DNA of 64,000 nt. It comes from Thermothelomyces thermophilus ATCC 42464. Taxonomy: Eukaryota > Ascomycota > Sordariomycetes > Sordariales > Chaetomiaceae. The stretch's first letter is position 1. The number at the start of each line of letters is the position of its first letter. The notes beneath the pieces were generated by a model. It had not been told where the DNA came from, ran no database searches, and saw only the letters and a list, made by a program, of their open reading frames with translations. The stretch is from contig NC_016477.1 of the NCBI RefSeq assembly GCF_000226095.1, positions 186,001 through 250,000 on the forward strand, written 5' to 3'. This document shows positions 34,901 through 47,700 of this stretch, piece after piece. A program made the translations under genes and the position numbers.

Positions 34901-37773
34901 TATCGGCGGTTTAGCTCGTTCCTCCTGTCGTAACGTCGGTATCATTATACCGCTTCTTCTAGAGTCTGTAGTGGTCTGCCTGCCACTGTCCGTCTCTTGT
35001 GATGAATCTATAGGATATGCCTTCCCCTGAGCATTGTCTGCTTGCGATCCTTATATACTCCCTATCTCGCTAGTCAAATATGACTCTATCTGGGGTTGTA
35101 GGTAGTTACTATTCTTCTAGCTAATGTCTAGGTTATAATCTTCATGCTATAGTAACCCTAATATTATGTCTTTGTCGTTACCTATGTCTATAATGCTAAA
35201 TAAGACTACTATGGTTTTCCTTGCTATAATGATGTCGATTGGTTTGGTCTCCCTATATACCTATTATATTAGAAATGGCCCTTTGACTATGCTATACTTC
35301 TGCTTTATTCTCTAGGGTATCTGTAGCTAATTTATAAGCATCGGTGAAATCAGGTTTATCTCTGCTTTACTATCTACTAGTACAAGTATTTCGTGCTATT
35401 TCTATTATGCTGTCGTCTATAATCGCTTATCTTGCCGCTGTCGTCTAAAGATTATAGCGATTTTCTATATTTCTACTAGGAGGTCTCGATATAGTAGTTT
35501 CTTATGCTAGTTCCTCCTATACTATGCTATTACTTGCTGTTATGCGGGCGTTAATGGTTTTCGGGCCCCTTGAAGGGCCCTGACCTGTTTCCTAGGTTAG
35601 TGCTAACCTCTTTAATCGTTTAGCTAATAGCGGCTTTGTCTATTATGCTCATTTCTATAAGCCATTAGGTGCTTATAGCTTCCTACCATTAGGTCCGTTC
35701 TACTTTTCGTCATACGTGCCATAGCTTCATCTAAAGCTCCTAGATCTGCGATTTCTTTTTGTCCGTGTGGTAGAGGCAGTCGTTACTCCGGCACAAGTCC
35801 TATATATCTTGTCCTATTCCGTAGTGCCTAGGCCAGGCTCGTTTTGGTACTACCGTAATGCCTTCTAGATCGTAGGCTTCGATCTTCTAGAGCAATTCGG
35901 CCGCTCTGTTTCCTGTATTATAGACCTATTCTATAGGGCAGAGGCTTCCGTCCTCATTTCCTTGTCAGGTCGGCCAGTGATTGTTTTCGAATTTGTCGTG
36001 AAAGTAGTATCGGCATTCGTATGCCATACATTAGAACCAGGGCACTTGCGCATGTGCCTCGTGTCAAGGGTATAATCGTGTGGCGTTGCTTAGGAGGTAT
36101 TAGAATTCTCTCCTAAATCCTTCTTACTATACGTAGGCTGTAGGTACTCTAATGCTAAGGTAGGAGTGTTTCTTCTAGTAGCTTTCCTATATACGCTTAT
36201 CTTTTCTACGGTTTGCGCGTATGAACTAGTACTTGGGGTTCCATACGTCGTGGCTGAGTTGCTAATTGTCAAAATGCTTGGCGTAGCTGTCGGGCCTATC
36301 GTACGTCATAGGCTGTTCCCCTTTGATGGTTTCTACGATATGTTAGAGTTCCTTTATCTCGTCCCTCATTCTATCGCTCTACTAGGTAAGTCAAATCAAG
36401 CGTTTATCCCGTTTATATAGTTTCATATTAGGCCGGAAAACTTTATTACAATATTATTTAATTCGTTCTTAGAGGAATGGAACATTAGGTCTAGGTCTTT
36501 TAATTCCTTAGGTATTGGTTGTCTACGATCTATCCTGCCTCTAGGTAACTGTAAAACCCCACTACCTTAAGGCTAGGAGAGTCGAAATTGGTAGTACGTA
36601 CTCTCCTGCCGTGTCCCATTTAGCGAGACCTATCTCTAGGTTTACAGTGACTAGTTCGGAGTATAGTACTTGTCCGTCTTCTCTATTGCTATCGTGTCCG
36701 AAACTGTCTATATCGCTATCCTTATCTTTATAACTTATAGCTACTACTTTGGTAACGTTCTTAGTAGTTTCGTCGATATCTGCGATTTCTTTTCTAGGGA
36801 CTAGCTTCTACTCTTTCTTTGGGCTTCGACATTCTCGCTTATAGTGCCCTTTCTTTCTATAGTTATAGTAGGTAACATTAGACTTGTCTTTGGTCATCTT
36901 CTTCCGGTCCTGCTTCTACGCTACGTCCATATCTATAGCTCTAGGGTATGTCCTATACGAAGTACTGACGTACGTTCACTTTTTCTTGTCGTTAGCCTTG
37001 ACTATAGTTCTATTTGTTTGACCTCGTTTCTGCTACTCTTGTATATAGAGCCGATTATTAATTCTAATGGCCTGTATGATATATTTGTCTAAAGTCTTAG
37101 GCCGATCATACTTATATAGCTTGTCTTTGACCTTTTCCTTTAGGCCGTTATAGAACAATTATATTAATGCCTTATCGTTAAGTTAGGACTTAAATATGTC
37201 CTATCTAAACTATATAGCGTAGGAGGCTACTAACTTGGTCTATCGGAAATTAGCGAGTCTTTCTTACGTATGAATTTTCTTGTCTTTGTTGCTAAAAACC
37301 TTCTAAAGCTCTTCTTTAAAGCGGTCGTAAGATTAGAAGACTACCTATATAAATATGTCTCGGTCGTCTTCGTCTTCCTCGGTAAGATAGTCGTTCTATA
37401 TAGGCTCGAACTATCTAAGTGCCTTGCCTTCTAGTCTTGTGGCTATATAAAGGACTTTGGCTTTTTTATCTAGAAACTTGTTATTATTAAGCCAGAAGTA
37501 GGATTAGAGGTTTGTTAGGAATCCTATAAGATCTTCCTTGGTTCTTCCGTATTTACCGGGTAGTTCGATCTTAATACAGCTCGCTTTGACGGTCTCGAGC
37601 GTCTCGATTTTAGTATAGGCCTCGTTAATCAATTTCTACAAGTACTTTTCGCCGTTCTCAAGTTCCTTGATTTAAGCTTAGGTAGCCTTGTCTCTCTGGT
37701 CTAACTCCTAGATCCGCTGCTAGAGTTGACCAAGCTAGGCAAGCAGTTGTTCGGCTGTAACGTTAGTAGCTAT
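31840..37773 (-). pseudogene. Gypsy-1 gag-pol (RIP-broken)
   Basis: The gag start is ATA at 37773 where the sister copy has ATG, consistent with RIP of the start codon. A zinc knuckle is readable near 36826-36868 (YYNYRKKGHYKREC, with Tyr in Cys positions). The reverse transcriptase site is YLDNILIFS near 34190 (YLDD altered by TGAT to TAAT). RNase H reads VETDASDYAIGGQLGQ (33720-33780). The integrase C-terminal segment is still open for 81 codons at 32243-32488. A chromodomain follows (about 31940-32010, with a conserved VKNLNCPKKL end). Many stops make it inactive. Confidence 0.8.
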
Positions 37774-37839
37774 GTCGGTATCGAGGTCAAGGTTACCTCC
37801 GTTCTGAACTATGACAGAACAAAGGGAGTGATAGCAACG

Positions 37840-38269
37840 TGTGACGAACCTAACTCAGACTTCTTCTAAAAGGGTTTAGACAAAGGTAGATTGAGCGGGA
37901 TAAGTAGGCAGGTCGTCTAAGGGATTTGGTAAAGCTAAGGGGTTTATAATAACACTTAGAGTTGTCTCTTATAGTAATTAGTAATGCTTGGTATAAGTAC
38001 TGTGATTATAATTACTATTACTGGTGAACTTCTAGAGTTTGCTAGAACGAGTGACTATATATAATTTCCTTTCCCCTAGTCTTCTTTTGGATCTTTGGAT
38101 TATTACTATGATCTAATGATCTAACTTACTAGATTATATTGGCATCCTAATGATCTATCTAGGATTATTCCTTGGTTCTAATGATCTGTTCCTAATTGGC
38201 TATGTATCCATTGCCTGTGATTGGTTCTGCGTGCCCTGCCAGGTTGCCTTATGCGGCCAAATCGTAACA
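37840..38269 (-). repeat. Gypsy-1 5' LTR
   Basis: 430 bp. More heavily C-to-T and G-to-A changed than its partner. On the minus strand the sequence inside the LTR is CGTTGCTATCACTCCC, identical in position to Gypsy-2; it does not begin with the usual TGG of a primer-binding site. Confidence 0.88.
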
Positions 38270-38274
38270 AATTT

Positions 38275-41200
38275 GTAGACAATAGGATCGTCTTCTAGTC
38301 GTTTAGCGTTAAGGAACGCTTACGTTATATCGAACTATTTGACTTCCAAGTCGAAGTATATAGCGATCGCTATCATTATATAGAATGACTACGCCGCCAG
38401 AGTAGCTATATATGTACTTTCTACCAAGCTAATATCTTATAGATCTCCTCTTATGTAGATCCTTACCTTATACTTCTCTAAGAAACTGTCCTTATCGAAC
38501 TTGTATACGAAGACCTATTTTAACGAGATAGGTCGTGCTTTCGCCTGCTCGTATAGTACGATCTTCTATATTTCCCTGCTCTCCAAGTTATATATCTCCT
38601 TACGAGCCGTATCTTTAAACTATTGTCCTAACGGGTAATTATATAGGTCTCGCTAGTTAGTAGGAATACGAGTAAGATTGTTAATATACTAATATGGCTT
38701 ATTTAGAGCTGCTCTAAGGTATATAGCGTCCTTTTGTTATATAGTAGTAGCAAATACTATATATATTATTCTTATACTCCAGTCCTCTAGGTAAGCTTTC
38801 TATTAATCAGGTAGGTAAGTCTTATAGAACTATTACTAGAGTTCCTTTATTATATAGATGAAAGAGTAGTAGTAATTGACCCTCTCTTTGTTTTATAGCT
38901 ATTTGCTTAACTATATAGGGTCCCTAGGTACATAGGCCCTCCTCCTACCTCTGCCTCTCCTTATAGGAGGTTACCAAATAGCTTTTCCTTTACTTCTACC
39001 TTCTAGAGGATATATTAGCTAATCTAGACTTCGCTTAACGCTCTACTCCTCTAGCCTAGCTAGGTATAATATATTAATAATACCGTCCCTAGCTTCTAGC
39101 TCTTCTATTAATATACTATATACGTTTAACTCTTCCATAAAAGGCATTTCTCCGTTAGATCTAATAGCTCCCCTACTCTCTCTAGCGTTTAGTTAGCTAG
39201 CTAGCGACTAGGAAGGCTTTAATTTAAACCTTCTTACTTCCTAGTAGATATCCCTTTTACTAGCTGGCGTAGGGCAGGTCACCAAGGGCTTAGGTGTATA
39301 TTTAGGGGTCAAGAGTCCTCTAAAGCTCTCTATCTATTCAGTGAGTTCGTTTATTGCTTACATCTCTACTATAAGAGTCTCTAAAACTGATTACTCGCTT
39401 ATAAGCTATATATCGGAGAGCTCCCTTACCCCTAAGTCTTGACCCCGTTAGGGAGGTTAGTCTACCGCCAGACTCTCTTATAATAGAGGCGGCTAAGCCA
39501 CTATAATAGAGTCTTTTACTAGTTATTAGGTCTATTATAACGCTTCCTAGAGAAAGTCGGTATCCTAGGAATCTTTACTAAGATCGAATTAATTAACTTC
39601 CTAGCTCGCTACCGTTAGCGACGACTCTATTAGCTACTCTTTGCCTAGACGGTAGAAAGTCTTCTTATCGAAGCAAACGTTACAAGTTATAATGACCCTA
39701 TCGAGCTTAGGTATCTAAATACGATAGATATTAGAAATATAATATTCTATAAGATACTCTATCAGCCTATACGATAGTACCTTAAAGTTCTTTGTATATT
39801 ACTTAGCTTCCCTATCTTTATAGAGGATATACGCCTGGTATCTATATATAAAGATACTACTCTAGTCTAGGCATAGGTCGCTAGTTAATATAATTATTAA
39901 GCTAGGTTTATACTAGCGAAAGTATTATTTAAACTAGCTATAAAGCACTTTATTAAGAGTTCTAAATAAGTAAGCACGGCTTAGGCTCATTATATATAAG
40001 TACACCACCGCTTATACACTTTCTGACTAGAGCTTTATAGGCAGATTCGCGCCGTTAAGTATCTTGATTAAGCATAAGATCAGTTCTTACCCTGCTTGCT
40101 CCGCTAGTCTATTAGGCTTGTAGGTATATAAAGGTAAGAGTTTAAAATCAATACCGCTTTCTATAGCCTAAGTCTAGTAGCGTGTCGGTATATACCCTGC
40201 TAAACTAATCGTCGTAGTATTGTTATCCTGCTTAATCTTATAGATAGCGAGCTCGTATTAGCGTCTTACCTAGCTCTCGAAATTCTAGATGACTCCTATA
40301 ATCTAGTCTAGTGACTTTGTTATCAAGAGGAAAGGGAAGAGCTTCTTACTATACTTATTAATAATTATAAGCAGCTATCGCGATCTATTAATCGCTTTAG
40401 GATAGTCGAACAAATCCTAGGCTACTTGCTAGAATAGGTATATAGACTTCTACTTAGGCGGTGTTTTCCTAGAGATAACCTTGCTTACGTAAGTACAAGT
40501 GTAGCTCTTATACTTAATATACGCTATCCCCTTAATATAGACGTTTCTAGCGTTATTAACAAGCGCTTTCAACGCTTCTAGTCTAAGGTAGCTAGCTCTT
40601 AAGTACTAAAGATCCTTGGTATTCTCTCTTATAGTAGGTAATGCTCGCGTCTAGGACCTTCTATTATATATAGCGAACACGTTCTATAAGGATATATAAA
40701 TGTTTATAATACCTGCTTTACTAATTTAAACGTAGTCTAAGAGGCTTAAGTAGTAGGAAAGTGGCTTATATTTGAGAAAGGTAAGATTATACTTACGTTC
40801 TAGCTTATAAAGAATAACGTTATTTTCTAGTATTCCGAAATATAATAAATAGTCTAAGTTATAGTACTAAGCGCCTACCTTAAGCAATAGAGCTTCTAGG
40901 ACAATATTAATATAGAATCCTTTGACGATAGCGATATCCTTAAGTATTAGGTTCTTAGTATATAGTCTATATAGTCTATCTAGAACATTCTTAATCACCT
41001 AAGTACCCTTCTTACTAATAGGAAAGGTCGTCATACCTACTTTAATAAACTTAGGATCTTCTACCTTAACGAACGTCCTAGGTAAAAGGAACTTCTTATC
41101 GTTAACCAAGTAGGTCATACTATATAAGTCTAGTAAAGTGCTTTTCAAAAGAGGATAGCGTTATAGAGTAACTATACTAAACGCCTTATAGTAAGTTAAG

Positions 41201-42514
41201 AGCTTACCAAGTAGTTAAGGGCTAATAATTAACGTATTAAAGAAACCAGGGTATCCTACCTCTAACTACCTAGAACAGGATAGCTCCCCCTACTTAGCGA
41301 TAAGTTAATTTTTTAGTCTAGCCTACTTCGGCTTATCAAGCTCCTAGCAAATCCTCTTATACTCCTTATCGGAAAGGTACAAGCGTTGCTCGTTACCGTA
41401 GACAGCTTGCTTAAGCGTGTAGCAGTCTACTAGATCCTATAGATGTCTTAGACGCTTATAGGGACATCTCGTATTACGCCGCTAACCGCTACAAGAGTCT
41501 CTATACGAGTCTCCGCCTCTCTCCTTACCACTCTTCTAAGCTATAGGAAGTATTAGCGTATAAGTTGTCGAGAAGATTCTATACTTCCGAGAGACTCTAG
41601 GTTATATATCGTTATTAATTAGGATCTCGGCTATCGTAATAAGGGTACTAAACTCTGGAAGTAGCTATCTTATACCATTAGCAAGCTTAATTTCTATCCT
41701 TTTATTTGCTACCTAGGTTAGTAGGATATATATAGCGATAGTATTAAGAAAGGTATAAAGTCCTTGTATACCCTATACTTCTAGGATATTATATTAGATA
41801 GCTTGCTAGAAGGCGATATTAAAGTTATAAATCTAATACTATAGGTTAACTCCTAAACGCTTAGCTATGTCAAGACTAGCTATATATTATATAGTAACTA
41901 TTATATAGAGCATTACAATAGATAGCGTAAGTATAGTACAAAGCACCTAGATAATCCCCCTAATAAGGTTAATATCCTTCTTCCTATACGCTTTCGTAGC
42001 TTTATAAAGCTTAGGATCTATAGTATACACTAGCTAGCATTATAACTATCCTATCTACTTGTTAACGTCTATAGTATATATAATATCTTTATAAAAGGAG
42101 TCTTATAGTTATACAAATTTAGCTACAATAGCTACATTAGAAGGTATCAAATCTATAGATATCAAAGGTAACAATTCTTCTAGGAGTTACTTCTAGGAAG
42201 CCAGGATAAGGTTATTTCTGGCTTGCTTACAGGTTAGGCACTATAGAACTTCTAGATCTGGCTCGCGGTTGCCGTTAGGGTTGACAAATCCCTATATACC
42301 GGCGAATTTAGCCTATAACTATAGTTTAATATACTACGAGTTCTAGGAACTAGGCCCTATAAGGCGCGTAGAAGTCTTGACTAGGATCTCGGATATAATA
42401 GACGCGTCGTCGAAAGCATATTAAAGCAGGGTAAGAGAGTTTGTAATAGAAGAAGCTACTACTAATATTAAAGATACGTTAGCAGAGGAGTAGTCAAGGC
42501 GCCGGGCTTATAAC
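38275..42514 (-). pseudogene. Copia gag and pol 5' part (RIP-broken)
   Basis: The minus strand between the 5' LTR and the Gypsy-1 insertion. A gag zinc-knuckle-like segment (a CPY start with DCYTLKQAV) is readable near 41390-41480. Protease, integrase and the 5' part of reverse transcriptase should follow, but dense TAA/TAG codons prevent secure placement. It is continuous with the 29550-30702 segment once Gypsy-1 and one AATTT are removed. Confidence 0.6.
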
Positions 42515-42726
42515 TGCCGGACGTAGTGATAAGCTTCTAGGAGCGTTGAAAGTAGTCTATAGTAGGTGGCTGTACGAAGGAAAAGAGTACCTTATTGAAG
42601 CTATCTATAAAGGAGACAAAACGACTGATATTTATAGACAAAGGGACTGGCCAATGTGTTAAACAGCCTTATATAGCTGTGGCATATATGTGGCTAATAC
42701 GTTTAGAAGCTCCACAGCTTCCGACA
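42515..42726 (-). repeat. Copia 5' LTR
   Basis: 212 bp, partner of 28083-28294. Followed by the second CAAAT target duplication and then purine-rich host sequence that continues the purine-rich sequence before 28078. Confidence 0.88.
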
Positions 42727-43791
42727 CAAATAAAGCGGGGGAAACAAACGAAAAGAGGGAGAACGGGAAACACTTAACGTTACCTTCCTTTTTTGAATGT
42801 TAATTAAAAATCGGGTATGCCGTAGTGTCAGTCCCACTTGCTCGAACCACCTAGCAGCCCATCGATAACCTCTCTTCTTTCCACGTCCAAAGAACAGGGT
42901 TTCAAGTTATATATGGACTAATTATTGGAAATTCCTCTGGCAGATCGGGGTTATTTGCATAGGAATGAAGTGATTCGCATCAAGGCCCGTCTATCACCGT
43001 AATACAACTAATTAATAATACCCTGCCAAAGTCGGGGCTTTCGTCAGAGCTAAGAGGCGCCATTCTTGCAGCTAACCCCAGTACTGTAGTATATCTACAC
43101 AGAGTTCTGGCGAGGAAATAAGCAAACCATAACAAGAATTGTTAACTGTAGACAACTTTACTGACAGGACGTGCTCTAGGTCCGGCCCGAGAGCTCAGCA
43201 GACAGGGCACTTTGGACTCAGCCCCTCACACGATTCACTTCGCCCCAGCCTCGACATGTCACTCCGATTCCGACGAGTCCGACGGTGAAGGAAGGTAACA
43301 ACGTTGACAAGCCCCCTGCCTCACTTCCCTCGCACGCTCGATTCCCAAATGTTGACGTAAGCATCTAGCCTCGGGACCCTCAGCTTGCCGAGCTGGACAC
43401 TGCCTCCAGCCATCTCCCCACCAATGTTGGCAGTCAGTGTAATAGTAATAGATATGAACGCACATGGTCTAGGACTCGAATGGTTCGTTAGCCACAGCAG
43501 CTCTTGATTTTGCCAAGTTTACCATGCCACAGCATCGGTCCTAGCTTAATTACACACCACCCAATATACTATTAGGTGGCTTGGTAGTAGACATACCGAT
43601 AACCAAGAGTTATAGGACTTTGAGAATGTTTTGAGACTAAGACTAGCACTTGGATTACGATCGTTAAGGCCGCCCGGGCTGGTGAGCTTGAGGGTCCCGA
43701 AACTCGATAAACAGTGCTAATAGAAGGCCTTCCCTAAGAGCTGAACGGATAATTAGGGGTCGAGAACGCGAAAAGGATAGGGAAGATTATA
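42727..43791. other. Host DNA island between retrotransposons
   Basis: About 1.06 kb with ordinary composition and no RIP signature. Its left end continues the purine-rich sequence that precedes the Copia insertion at 28082, so this is the original downstream flank of the GH12 gene. A 68-codon minus-strand frame (43259-43465) has no signal peptide, domain or splice support, and I do not call it a gene. Confidence 0.65.
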
Positions 43792-44031
43792 TGATAGATG
43801 ATGGTTCCAATAGATGGAAGATGGTTCCAATTGATAGAAGAAAGTTAGTAAGTTGTAAATAGTTCAAAAGATCGATATCTTCTTCCTACGTATACTAGCC
43901 CTGTGGCTCTAGTATAAGTAGAGGATTAGGAACAAAGAACCCTCCGTTTGCCAGCCCGTTTGCCAGATCTATAGGTCTTATCTTATATAGCCTTACATGA
44001 TAGACGCGTCCGTAGACAACGTACTACATCA
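43792..44031 (-). repeat. 3' LTR of an old chromovirus remnant (single copy)
   Basis: On the minus strand it starts TGATGTAGTACG at 44031, directly after a purine tract (GCGGGGGACT), and appears to end CATCTATCA at 43792. It contains a near-tandem GGCAAACGG pair. Because its 5' partner is missing, the inner boundary is tentative. Confidence 0.5.
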
Positions 44032-44223
44032 AGTCCCCCGCTCAGAAGGAAAAACGTAGTACCTATACTATAGCTCTAAATAGCTCTTAAACGCGCTTTC
44101 TTTCTATAGTAATATTGCTATAGAAAGTAGTAGCGTTATTCTACTATTATAGTGTCCTATATATCTTCCTCTTGGCTACCTACGGCCCTACTCTAGCGTC
44201 TTCTATCTATGGCTCCTTCTAGG

Positions 44224-44677
44224 TGTCACGGATAAGCATATAGACGGCCCGGCAGGCTGTAGCCAGGACGTAGGACATTCCGACAGCCAATCACTTGACG
44301 GACCAATCAGAAGATTATCACTGCCAAGACTAAGGTCTTCACTAGTAATAATAACATATCACCGTCGACAACGCGGAATTACGGAGTGAAAGGAGAAATA
44401 GTACTAGTGATAACTATTAAAGAGGGACAGATAATTGTATATATATAGCTAGCCAGTTACTCGTTATAGTAAACTCTAAGAGTTTACTAGTAATAGTAAC
44501 CTAACCTATAATTACTAATATTTATACCAAGTATTACTAACCATTATAGGAGATAACTCCAGTGTTATTATAAACCTTTTAGCTTTACCAAATCCCTTAG
44601 ACGACCTATACGCTTGTCCTACTTAATTCACCTCCGTCTGAACCCTTTTAGAAGAAGTCTAAGCTAGGTTCGTCACA
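44224..44677 (+). repeat. Gypsy-2 5' LTR
   Basis: 454 bp. Begins TGTCACGGATAAGC, ends GGTTCGTCACA, and is followed by CGTTGCTATCACTCCC. Confidence 0.9.
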
Positions 44678-44743
44678 CGTTGCTATCACTCCCTTTGTTC
44701 TGTTATAGCTTAGAACGGAGGTGATTTCGACCTTGACATCGAC

Positions 44744-47700
44744 ATGGCTACTAACGTCACGGCCGAATAGCTGCTTGCCTAGCTCGGTCAACTCTAGTAG
44801 CGGATTTAGGAGTTAGACTAGAGAGATAAGGTTATATAAGCTCGGATCAAGGAACTCGAAAATGGCGAAAAGCACTTGTAGAAGCTGGTTAACGAGGCCT
44901 ACGCTAAAATTAAGGCACTTGAGGGCGCTAAAGCGAGCCGTATTAAGATCGAACTACCTAGCAAATATAGAGGAACTAAGGAGGATCTTATAGGATTCCT
45001 AACAAACCTCCGATCCTACTTCTAGCTTAATAATGACAAGGAAATGAGGACGGAAGCCTCCGCCCTGTGGAATGGGTCTATGATATAGGAAATAGAGCGG
45101 CCGAATTGCTCTAGAAGATCGAAGCCTGCGATCTAGAAGGCATTACGGTAGTACTAAAACGAGCCTAGCCTAGGTACTATAGAATAGGATGAGATATATA
45201 GGACTTATGCCGGAGTAACGACTACCTCTATTATATAGACGAAAAGAAATCGCGGATCTAGGAGCTTTAGATGAAGCTATGGCACGTACAACGAAAAGCA
45301 GAACGGACCTAATGGTGGGAAGCTGCAAGCACTTAATGGCTTACGGAAATGAGCACGATCGACGAAGCTGCTATTAGCCAAACAACCGAAAAGGTCAGCA
45401 CTGACCTAGAAAACGGGTTAGGGCCCTTCGAGGGGCCTGGAAACCATTAACGCCTATGTAGCGGCAGGTAGTAGCGTAATATAAGAGGAACTAGCGTAAG
45501 AGACTACTATATTAAGACCTCCCAGCAGAAATATAGGAAATTGCCGTAATCTTTAGATGACGGCGGCAAGACAAGCGATTATAGACAATAGCATAATAGA
45601 AATAGCACGAAATGCTCGTACTAGTAGATAGTAGAGCAGAGATAAACCTGATTTTACCGACGCTTATAAATTAGCTATAGATATCTTAGAGAATAAAGTG
45701 GAAGTATGGCATAGTTAAAGAGCTATTTCTGACATAATAGGTACATAAGGAAACCGAACTAATTAATATTACTATAGTAAGGAAAACTATAGTAGTCGTA
45801 TTTAGCATTATAGATATAGGTAACGACAAAGATATAATATTAGGGTTATTATAGTATAAAGATTATAACCTAGACATTAGCTAGAAGAATGGTGGCTACC
45901 TATAACCCTAAACAGAGTCATATTCGACTAGCAAGATAGGGAGTATATAAGGATCGCAAGCAGACAATGCTCAGGGGAAGGTATATCCTATAGATCTACC
46001 GTAAGAGACAGACAGTAGTAGGCAGACTACTACAGACTCTAGAAGAAGCGGCATAACGACATCGACGTTATAACAGAAGGAATAAGCTAAATTGCCGATA
46101 GCTATTCTCTCCGTTGACGAATGCGGAGCACTATAACTAGAGTAGTAGGTTAAGACAGGAGAAATCACTAGTATCGCTATAGACAGAACCAAGTTCGTAT
46201 ACTATTAGAAAATCGAGAAACGAGACAAGACTAGGAAAGTACCAAAGGAATATAAAGGACACCTAGCATTTGAACCGAAGTATCTAGAAGGATTACCAGA
46301 ACACAGCCTATAGGATTATAAGATTAAGCTTAAGGAAGGAGTATGACTAAAGTTCTTTAAGATTTACTATACAAGCTAGATATAGAATAAAGAACTTAAG
46401 CGATATTTGGAGGAGAATCTTCGAAGAGGATATATCTGCCTGTCGATATCGCTAGTAGGCTACCTAATCCTATTTATACCTAAGAAAGATAGAAAGCTAT
46501 GGTTATATATTGACTATCGGTAACTTAACGAACAGACCGTAAAAAACCGATATCTATTACTGCTGATCTCACGGCTCCGAGATTAGTTAACAGGAGCCTA
46601 ATATTTCATACGTCTTGACTTGCTATCGGCCTACAACTATATATAGATCAAAGAAGGCAACAAGTGGAAAACGGCCTTTAGGACACCCTATAGCCACTAC
46701 AAGTACCTCGTCATGCCATTTAGACTTACAAACGCGCTAACAACGTTCCAAGCCCTGATTAATCAAGCTATCCGACCCTTTCTTAACAAATTTATAGTAT
46801 ATTATCTCGATAATATACTTATCTTCTCTAAGACGATAGACGAACACTAGAAGTATATAAAAGTAGTACTAGACACGCTATACGCGTATAAGCTATCAGT
46901 TAATAAGGAAAAGAGCGAATTCTATATTAGGAAGATAGTCTTTTTAGGATACGAAATATCCCTAAGACAAATCCGGATAGAACCTTTAAAGATTAAAGCT
47001 ATTAAGAATTGGCTACGACTAACGTCAGTTACAGAAGTATAAAGCTTTATTAGATTTACAAACTTCTATCGGATGTTTATTAGGAACTTTAGAGCGATTG
47101 TAAGATCTTTATACGAACTTACCAAGAAGAACGCTAAATTCCAATAGGAAGAACAACATAAGCAAGTATTTATATAGATCCGTGACGCCATTACTAAAGA
47201 TCTAGTACTAGTACTACTAAACCCTAAGAAGCCATTTAAGGTGGAAACGGACGCTTTAGACTATACTATCGGAGGACAATTAGGACAACGAGACGAACAA
47301 GGGAAGCTATATCCTATAGCCTTCTTTTCAAAGAAGCTCGATAGACCATGTCTCAATTATCTAATCTATGATAAGGAACTACTTATAATTGTCGAAGCTT
47401 TTAAGGAATAGCGACTATACCTTAGTGGTACGATTAAACTAGTACAAGTATATATAGATTACAAGAATTTACGATACTTTACGACGACAAAGGAGCTTAA
47501 CAGACGATAAATATAATAGGCAGAATTCCTTATAGAATTTAATTTTAAGATCTGCTATAAGAAGGGTAAAGAGAATGTACGAGTAGATGCCTTAAGCCGA
47601 CAAACGGATCATATAGAAGGACGAACGGAAACAACGCTACCGTTATTTAAGGAACGAATAGACGGAACGCTATATCATGAAACGTAGACACCTATAGAAG

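Larger units (their letters stand above)
30708..38269 (-). mobile_element. Gypsy-1: complete Ty3/Gypsy chromovirus nested in Copia
   Basis: 430-bp LTRs at 30708-31137 and 37840-38269 begin TGTGACGAAC and end CGTAACA on the plus strand. A perfect 5-bp target duplication AATTT occurs at 30703-30707 and 38270-38274. pol reads on the minus strand. A purine-rich GGAGGAAGGGC lies just before the 3' LTR, as a polypurine tract should. The total length is 7562 bp. It holds gag with a zinc knuckle, pol with an integrase C-terminal chromodomain, and an antisense gene before the 3' LTR. Confidence 0.92.
28083..42726 (-). mobile_element. Ty1/Copia LTR retrotransposon (RIP-mutated), interrupted by Gypsy-1
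   Basis: Direct repeats of 212 bp bound the element (28083-28294 and 42515-42726). They start TGCCG, end CCGACA and are flanked by the 5-bp target duplication CAAAT (28078-28082 and 42727-42731). The G-run next to the left repeat (AGGGGGTG on the minus strand) fits a polypurine tract, so the element reads on the minus strand. Removing the nested Gypsy element and one duplication leaves about 7.08 kb, long for a fungal Copia. The excess is accounted for by an extra gene on the opposite strand. The internal sequence starts GTTATAAGCCC after the 5' LTR; I could not match it to a tRNA. Confidence 0.88.

Noticed and set aside
36166-37092. Plus-strand frames within Gypsy-1 (84 and 82 codons)
   Set aside because: Hydrophobic, low-complexity complements of gag on the minus strand.
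43259-43465. 68-codon minus-strand frame in the host island
   Set aside because: No start context, domain or homologous pattern. Too short to support.
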